This document shows positions 12,401 through 21,400 of a DNA stretch of 64,000 bases, in pieces (positions within the stretch are counted from its first letter, which is position 1; every line of letters begins with the position of its first letter). Source of the stretch: Psococerastis gibbosa. Taxonomy: Eukaryota > Arthropoda > Insecta > Psocodea > Psocidae. Position numbers and translations under genes: made by a program. Below the pieces are notes generated by a model that had not been told where the DNA came from, made no database searches, and saw only the letters and a list, made by a program, of their open reading frames with translations. The stretch is from NCBI GenBank assembly GCA_963971405.1, contig OZ020485.1, positions 2,418,001-2,482,000 on the forward strand, written 5' to 3'.

Positions 12401-15400
12401 CTGAGCCCGAACCTAAATCAGAACCTGAGCCTAAATCTGAACCTGAACCTAAATCAGAACCTGAGCCTAAATCTGAACCTAGGTCAGAACCTGAACCCAA
12501 GTCAGAGCCCAAGTCTGAACCTGAACCTAGGTCAGAACCTGAGCCCAAGTCAGAGCCTAAGTCTGAACCTGAGTCTAAATCCGAACCTGAGCCCAAATCT
12601 AATTCCGAACCTAAATCAGAACCTGAACCAAAGGCCGAACCTGGGAAACCTTCCAAAGGAAAACCTGCAGGTAAGTCGCTGTTGCACATAGCTAGCTAAC
12701 AACTTATTTGCATGCAATATAGGTACTTTAATCCTGCCTGAGTTACTCATTGTTTTCTATGGAGGTCCCGTCGACAAAAAATGAAGTGTTAGTTGACCTC
12801 TCAAGGAATACTACTAGTAGACCTTAGAATTGTTGTGTATTATTTGTTTTTTATTTATTCAATACACGTTTCATTCATTCATTCATACAATTTCGTTTGA
12901 ACTAAGCAGTATAATGTAATATATTAGCATGGACCAGAGTTGACCTATTATTATATTTGGTGTACGACAGAACGTGACTGATTACGACGAGATATGACAA
13001 GAATGGATTTCTTGACAAACAAATTATCCTGCTTGCTTGTAGAAATTTGCTTGAAAAGCAATGGGGCTCTGGCTTTATAATAACTACTACTGCTATTGGC
13101 CAGCGAAACACCCTTACTGTTTACTCACTTGCCAACGCGCCCTCACATGCTGGTTGTTTCGATGAGTACGGTATATACCTGCCTCACGGTTCTTTTCAGT
13201 AAGCCGCGGTTTTGTCCGGGCACTTAATTGCCTATCGCTTGATGCCGGATTTAATATTTGACTAGCTCTAGGCACATTGAGGTTAATATAGTACTCTTCT
13301 TGCTTTCCTGGCTTTCCGATATGGCTCGGTATCCACTATATGGATTGATATAAAACACCCACGGTACATTACTTTGTATATATATTGTAAACCATCACGT
13401 ATATAGCACCCCAAAAACCTATGACGTTTTTATGCTAGCAGGTGGGAAGAACTACGTGCTACACCCGTACACTCCACGCCACGAGTTCAGCCCGATGGAT
13501 TGCACAGACCTGGTCATCGGGATGGCTCGCGGGACGGCCAGCCGCATCTGGGACTACTACACTCGGGACCGGTCCACGCCAAGGCTCGACACCTTCTGGG
13601 GTGGCACCAACGACCTCACAGCTGCCATGGGCTTCGAGAAGAATGGCGTCACTACCATACTCTTCAGGAAGAAGTTGATTGGTGAGTACCCACCTACTGG
13701 ACTCACCAATGAGCTCAATACTGTCGGGATCAAGGCACAATTGTCGCCCAAATGCATAGCATACATGCTTAACCTCAGTAATGACAAGTGGGTTGCTCAT
13801 AGAACCTCGAGGAACCAAGTATTGCACCAATACAATACAATGCAATATATATTTCCTTTAAATTATACAATACATGTAAAGTATAAGATAAAATCGTCAG
13901 AGTATGGTCAAAATCAGGTAGTTCTGTCCTGTCATTCTCATTGTGCTAGTGCCTCAGTCACAGTGTAGAAAGCTTTGTCTAAGAGCTGGTTTCAAAGCAA
14001 TTTAGGGAAGTTAGAAGCATTTCTCGCCGCTCTCAGTTCAATCCGGGAGTTTTCTAAGGTAGGCGAAACTTTGTAGTATAGGATCCAGTCGCTCACACTT
14101 GGCTGTGCGTGGCGTTGGCCTTACAAGGTCTCCCCGGTGACTCGTGTTGTAGGTGTGAGTGTCCCCGTTTTGTTTAAATGTCCCCCACACTTCAGGCTTT
14201 AAAATATGTAAGATGCAGCTAAATATGTATGGGGCTGTCATGATTTTTAATGATTTGAAGTGAGAGCGACAACTGTCACGAGGTCCCAGTTTTAGCATGT
14301 AGCGCACTCCCCTCTTTTGAAGCCTGAGTACAGTGTCCATGTTCCCTACGGAGGTCCCTCCCCAGGCCAATATGCCGTATTTTATATGGCTCATTACAAG
14401 TAAGTGATAGGCCTGGAGAGTTATCTCCGAAGGACACAGAGCTAAGGCGCCTGACTACAAAGAGGCCACTATTTAGTTTTTTTAATAGCTCAGCCCCGTA
14501 TTTATTCCAGTTTAAGTCCTTGTCAACTTGCATACCTAAGAATCTGACGCTGTCGGTTGCAGTTACTGGTTGTCCTGCTGTGCATGGGTATATGTCAAGC
14601 TCAGGTTGGGAGTTAGAGAACACTGTTAGTTGCATTTTTGTTTCGTTTAGCAAGAGCCCGTGTGTGGCAAATTCGAGTCTTATGTCATCTACCTTTTTAG
14701 TGCACTTTTTCGCAGTTTCTTCTATTGAAGGACCAGTTATGATGAGCGTAGTATCGTCTGCGAACATCAGCCTTTCGTTTTCATTACTTTCAAGTAGTGA
14801 GTTGACATAGAGCAGATAGAAAAGTGGCCCCATAACGGAGCCTTGCCCTACGCCTATGTTGTTTGTAGCTGCTTCTGATTGGTAATCCTCTGATCTTCCA
14901 TTTCTGGATTTTGCTCTTGGATTTCTACGTATTGTTTTCGGTCAGATAGGAAGCTTGCGATCCAGTTTAATGCTTCTCCTAGCACCTAACCTTACCTAGC
15001 CAATGTCTGGAGTGCAGGTAGTGGGACAGAGGGCGCATTGAAGTAAGTGACTTTGCTGCCTTGAGTTGCACCACATGCGTACTTAATGTTCCTCACAGGC
15101 CGGTTGGCCTCATGTAGGTCGGTTCTTCCTGACGCTCAATATATACATGTGGGGTGCTTCTATGCCGGCGGCGCGTTGCAGTTTATGGAGTGGTATTGTA
15201 TTTATGCACCCCCTGATGATGCGGCAAGTCAAGGTGGTAGCAAGCAGAGCGCCTTGTTGTGAGTTCGGAAAGCAGTAAATAGGAGGACCACAGGTTTGGT
15301 GGATATTTATTGTTGTATTTTAATACACATCAAGGCGAATAGCCATGTGTTATAATAAAAGCGTTTCTACTCTATACCTCCTCCTGAGATAGTCATCAAT

Positions 15401-18400
15401 TTGGTTTGTGTACCCATTCCTTGGTCTTTTTCTCCTTGGTGTACCCTCTGTCTCCCCTTCAAGCTACTTCTTGGCCCGCCGGTTGTTGTCCCTTCTCTTT
15501 ATGGGCCCGAACTAAGACAGCCTTCTTCTGACTAATCTTTCCACCTTTTATGACAATAATAATTTATTTACTCTGTTTACTAGTGTGTTTTTGCTAATTT
15601 ACTTTCAGCTACGGAGCCGACGGACCACAGCATCGTGCAGGACCTGATGCACGTGATCTGGGCGCGTGGACAGGAGCCCGGCGATTACGTCCACTCACCC
15701 AAGTCTGGACTGGAGAAGGAGGCGGCCTCCGTCAAGGACTTCTACAGGGCAGACGAGCTCAAATACCACGGCCACGGTGCTCAGCGGGGAGTCGTCGCGC
15801 TCAACTTCTTCGGTGGGTTGGCCTTGAGTTTTAGGAGGAGATATTCGTATGTATATAGGAAAGCAGGTCGTTTAGGCTCACGTCGAAAGACTGCAGCCAG
15901 ATGTCGTGATAAAGCGGTTAAAACATGTCGAAGCAGTGGGAAAAAGAAGACGAGGACGAGCACTAGTACGATAACGATAATCACAATCCCAGCATCAGGC
16001 ACCTATTTCAATTTTTCAGGCAGCCTAATTCAATTATATGTTATGTAGACGAAACCAAGCCTACGACGCCACCTCTAGCAGAAGACGAGGAGAGGTATTG
16101 TGGCAGCTCGTGGAGAACGCCGAGCTCATGCGACCCCGCCAAGAAAAACTGCGAGTACTACGCCAAGTGGGAGTACCTGTCCCAGCGTGACGAGGTCAAG
16201 TTCACCATTCAGACCACACACACCGAGACCTGGACCGGCATCGCCTTCTCCGATGACCAGAAAATGGTGAGTCCTAACAGTGAAACCTGTAGTTGGTGAG
16301 GTCACTTTCATCCAAATGCTACCTTCCCGCGCTCCGGGTTTTGGGGGCACTGCTGTATATATTTTATTCATTATTATACTACAATAAAACACCAAATATC
16401 TATATTTTCTTGCAGTCCAATACTGACGCCGTTTTGGGTTTGGTGGAGAAGGGTGGCCGACCGTTTTTCATGGACACGTGGATCAGTGGGTACAACCCGC
16501 CGACCACCGACGACCAAAGCATCTACAACGAGACGGGACGCGTCGAGGACGGTGTGACAACACTGACGTTCGTGCGGAAGCGGCAGACGGGCGACCCCAA
16601 GGACATCCAGTTCACTGACGAGAACTGCGTGTTCTTCCAGTTCCCCGTCCACGGTGGCCCCTTCCATTCCGTCAACAAGCGCATCAAGAAGCACGCCCAG
16701 ATCCCTATCGTCTCGCCCCAGAGAATTTGCATTCGGCCCTGCGATTTTGGTGAGTTGGTGTATTACTCGAGGCACCACATTGACGAGATTCATTTAGATA
16801 GTTATAGGCCTCCTATATTACGGTATGTTGCCCTAGTAATCAAACAAGGTACCTATCAGGTTTTGTCCGTAACCGACAACTGGATCGTTTTCTGATGTGT
16901 ATCTAATGTACTGATCTACTACTAATCTACTAAAGATTTCGTTCCTGCTTTCAGAAGTATATACACTTGTATATATACAGTGTACCTAAGCAAAATGCTT
17001 CCCATTGAAGCCACTTACTTTTACTTTTTTCTCGCTTTTATCCCTAAGAGGGGTCAGCGATACAGCATGTTCACTTCCACTCCTTGCGATTCTGTGCTTC
17101 GAATGCGGTTGCTCCTACAATTCTGAGGTCATGTCGGACTTTTCTTCTACCGTCAGCCTGGGCCGTTGAAGCCAAGGGTTTTTAAAATATTTAGCCAAAA
17201 TCTGACATTTAACTATGGATCATTATGGACCATTGTTGAGCCATGAGATGGGAAAGACAGCTCGTTGTGATCGATCCATTAAGGTGGAATGGAACTTTTG
17301 ATTAACACCGCGTTTTCATTTCATTTCATTTCATTTTATTCACTTCATTTGATATTGAAGTAAGGTTCGCATAATTAAGCACTCGTTATTCACATTGCCA
17401 TATCCATGTATTGTACCCACACTTTTACTCATCTCCTATAACAGTACTCAACACTCTCCTCAACACTCTCCTCTACAGTCCCCTCATACCACGCAGGGTA
17501 CCAACTTATATCCATTCAGCACTAACCTACTTTGAGTTCATACACACTGTATGCCACACCCATACTATACCGCAATATCAATGTCTGGATGCGAATCACT
17601 GGAAGCAAGGCTGAAATACGAAACTGAACAACACTTGGTATTTGGATTTCAGAAAACGAAATAGTGCCTACGCCTCCACCACCTCCCAAGCTAAGGTACC
17701 ACGTGGCGGTCAAGTTGACCAACCTAGCAGAGAACTTTGAACTGCCCACCCGGGGAAGCCCCGACTTTGAGACTTTGTCCAATCAGATCGCGTCAGGTTT
17801 CCAAGGTATTCTCAAATCCGTGCCTGGTTTCAAGAAACTCGCCGTCTCAGACTTTGCCAAGTAAGTATACACAATAGCCTGCTTTTGGAATACATACTCT
17901 GCCCCTCTGCCCTCCAAAGGCCTTGATGCTCAGTCGCGGCAGTAGGGTTCATGCTGACTTGTGTGTTGTTTTTCACAGTTTTATTAATATAAAACCCTCA
18001 TCCAAGCATTGGCGTAAATTCCCAAAATTTCTGAAAATGACTTTGATTCATCTCAAGTTGAATCATTTCAAGTCTGCCCAGTAAATTAAAATTTATATGA
18101 CTTTTTATTATTAAAATTTTCTTTTTTATAATGTGTATGAAATACATTACGCTATAAACTAAAATAGACTATTCACGTTCTAGTTCTTTAAAAGCGTGTT
18201 TTTAGTTTTTTAAACTATTATTTATTTTTGCCTTTTTAGTTGAATTTTCTATATTATTGGTGATAACGTCTAATGTGTAACAGGGCTATGTTAATGAATG
18301 ATTACCGAATGAAAACCGTCAAAACGGATTCACTTCGCCGGTTTACGGTAACCCCGGCCGGTAAGTCTGGAACTGGTTCACGCACTAGCCCTATCTCTCT

Positions 18401-21400
18401 GATACTCTCATGCGTAGTTCGCGCACTAGTTCTATTTCTCTCTTACTCTTGTAGTAGGTAGTTATTACACATGCAATAACTAATAAGTCACAGTGTCACA
18501 AACACTATTTTTTTATTAAACATCAAAAACTCAGTGTTGTTTTTTTGTTAAACAAGATCCCCTGGCAACAGCCGCTCGACGTGGACCTTGGTTGCCATGA
18601 CAGCAGACGCCACACTCTCATGCAAAGGATACGGAAAGAAATTTAATAATTTTTATTAGCTAATTTAATCAGGATAATGGGATATTGTAATTGAATTATT
18701 GCATTGTCATCTGTCTTTGACGGTTGTGCAAAGTTTGAATTAAATCTGATCGTTCTAAGTAGGGCAAACTCGAGCCCAAAGGAGTATAATAAAAAAATAA
18801 TTTTAGTCTCCTGAAGTTGTGACACACTCAGCGAACTAGTCATCTCATTCTCTATATTATGCATGACGGCCAAATTGCTGAACCTGGACCAGGCGTGGAT
18901 TTAGACATTTTGCCTAAAATTGGAAACTGTGCATGCAACTTCCAAACGTACAATATAAGTAACCAATGCACATGCTACACTTTGATGAAAGGGGCCTCCT
19001 GGGCTCTTCCCTGGAGGAAAACGATATGTCTAATATTGGGTTTCTTTAGAATGACGATGGCCTAGCTAGTACATAATGTATATAGGTATAATATATATTT
19101 TTTAGTAGTATAGGTACCTCACAAAGTTACGTGGTATTTTTTGTTTGTTTATTTCCCTGATGGCAGGAGTTTGTAAACATGTAAAAACATGTAAAAATGT
19201 GATTTGGTTTTTTTTAGGAATGAAAGCACCGTCATAGCGAAAATGAGCCTAGTGCTGGACAAAGCCATGTACGAGAAGGGCCGTGCGCTGAAGGAGGACC
19301 CGCGCACCGTGCGCAAAGCCATCGAGGACACCGTGCGGGCCGGCAAGGTCGGCGCCTTCACCCTCGACCCCAACTACCTCGAGTTTGAAGCTATGGCTTG
19401 TAAGTACAAAATAAATATCCTATAGTTAAAGGAATATGCACCCCTTGCGGCTTGGTTACTCATTGCGATGGTGTAGGTACAATAGTTTTGTTGTTGTATT
19501 CACCTGAGTAGCTTTCACTTGGACTGCGATTAGGCGAAAGAAAATAACATAACGCAGCAGTCCTGTCCCTCTGGCATAGCGGTGTGTGTAGTTCCTCTGA
19601 TACCAGTCGCACTGTCATCGTCCTCAATCTGGTTTCTGTGCGTCTTCCTAATATTTTTTTATGCTTTTTAAACTAAGCTTTCTTTTTAAAGGTTAATTGT
19701 ATACAAACTTCGCCTAAGGGAAGAACCAGGGCTGATGGGCCGTGGTCGATATGACAGTGAAATTCCAAACGTTTCGTCAACATCTGCAGTCGACATCTTC
19801 AGTGGCGCTGAGTAGACTACGGCCCATCAGCCCGGATTCTACTGGTTCTTCATTCGATTCCGGCCGTGAAAGCCTTTGCAGTTACAATGCTTAGCTTAAG
19901 GCCTTGTGTTTGATACTTTTTTCTCTTTTGAGCAGCACATTAAATATCTCACGAAAAAACTAAATCAAGCTAGCTGTTTAATGTATAACTTCCAGTTTTA
20001 CACGAGTAGAACTAACCTAAAAACAGTCTATCATGCTCTAGTTGAGTCTCTTTTAAATTATGGCATTGATACATATACACTGACCTCTCAATATCTGCCT
20101 GCACCTCTCAAAAGCCTACAGGATGCTATTGTTAAAGTTCTTGTACCTAAGAAAGCTAGTTGCAGAGACATTAAAGATCACTATATGTATCTAGATATTT
20201 TGCTTTTGTCACTACAAAGCAAATATCGTATGGCGCAATTATACTATTTCGATGGAAGGTTTAAAGACTTGAAAAAGCGCTTTGACAGAAATCTTTAATT
20301 CCTTTGCTTTGATTTACCAAGATTTAGAAACAAACATGGCAAAAGAGCCTTAAAGTACGTTGTTCCTGAACTATTCAACAGTATTCCAAAAACCTTCTCA
20401 CGCACAAGAAAGTTTCAGAATGCAAAAAAGACTTTAAATTTTTTTTCTCTTCTAAAATGTAGCAGTAGGCTACGCTTGATTCTTGGTTTTCTTTTTGATA
20501 ACATTGAAGCATTTTCTTGGGACCCATGAGGTCCAACTGAAGTGTGCAATTGTTTTTTTTTTCAAATATATGCACCCTGCAGACCGGGTAGGCGGTAGGG
20601 GAAAAAAGGCTTAAGCTTGGGTTGATATAGTTGAGGACTTGTGTTTTAGTGACGCAGTCGGAGCCCGTGCTGGAGGCCTCGTCGTTCTGGCTGTCGTGGA
20701 CCAAGCTGTACGTCGTCATCGGCTGCATCGCCGCGCTGGTGCTTATCGCCGTCATTCAGGCCGGCTGCACTATCTACAAGACCACCAGGTCGTCGGCTAT
20801 GAACCACAAGGTAACGATTTACTTGCCTTCTTGTTTGTCTGGTCCTGGTCTGGTCTGTGAGTGTTGGGCAGCGAATACAGACATTGTAGGCAGTGGCCTA
20901 GCCAGATTTTTTTTGGAATAAATATCGAAAAAATTTCTGTTTTGCTAAATTTTTGGGGGGGGGGGGAGTCCGGACCCCGCTACCTCCCCTTGGCTACGCC
21001 ACTGATGGTGGGACCTATATTTTCTCGTATTGCAGATCTGGGCCAGATCTCTAATTGTAGGTTCGGGAAAATGTCAAGTATAGAAGCATTGTTGCATGTG
21101 TCGCATTTAATTCCATTTCCACGTGTATTGTTCATTTATCACCATCAGATGTATATTCAATCGATAATTGCTCAGTCTTATCTTAGGACTCACAGAAAAC
21201 ATGTAGGCAAACATTTGCGATGGTTAACCCTAAATAGCCTATCACGCCAAAATTAGTCGGCGGCCGACATTGTGCACATTTTTATTTGAAACCTTCCTCC
21301 TCGCGCTCTATGGTGGCTGACTTTCTTATATTGCCCTATCCCTGGACCATTTGACATTTACCATCTTCAGCAGGCGGTCCCGAGTCTTCCTAGTTGAGTG

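Noticed and set aside
12051-12689. 212-aa minus-strand open frame of Gly-Ser-Asp repeats
   Set aside because: It is the reverse complement of the EPEPKS coding repeat; the plus-strand exon has splice sites and correct phase.
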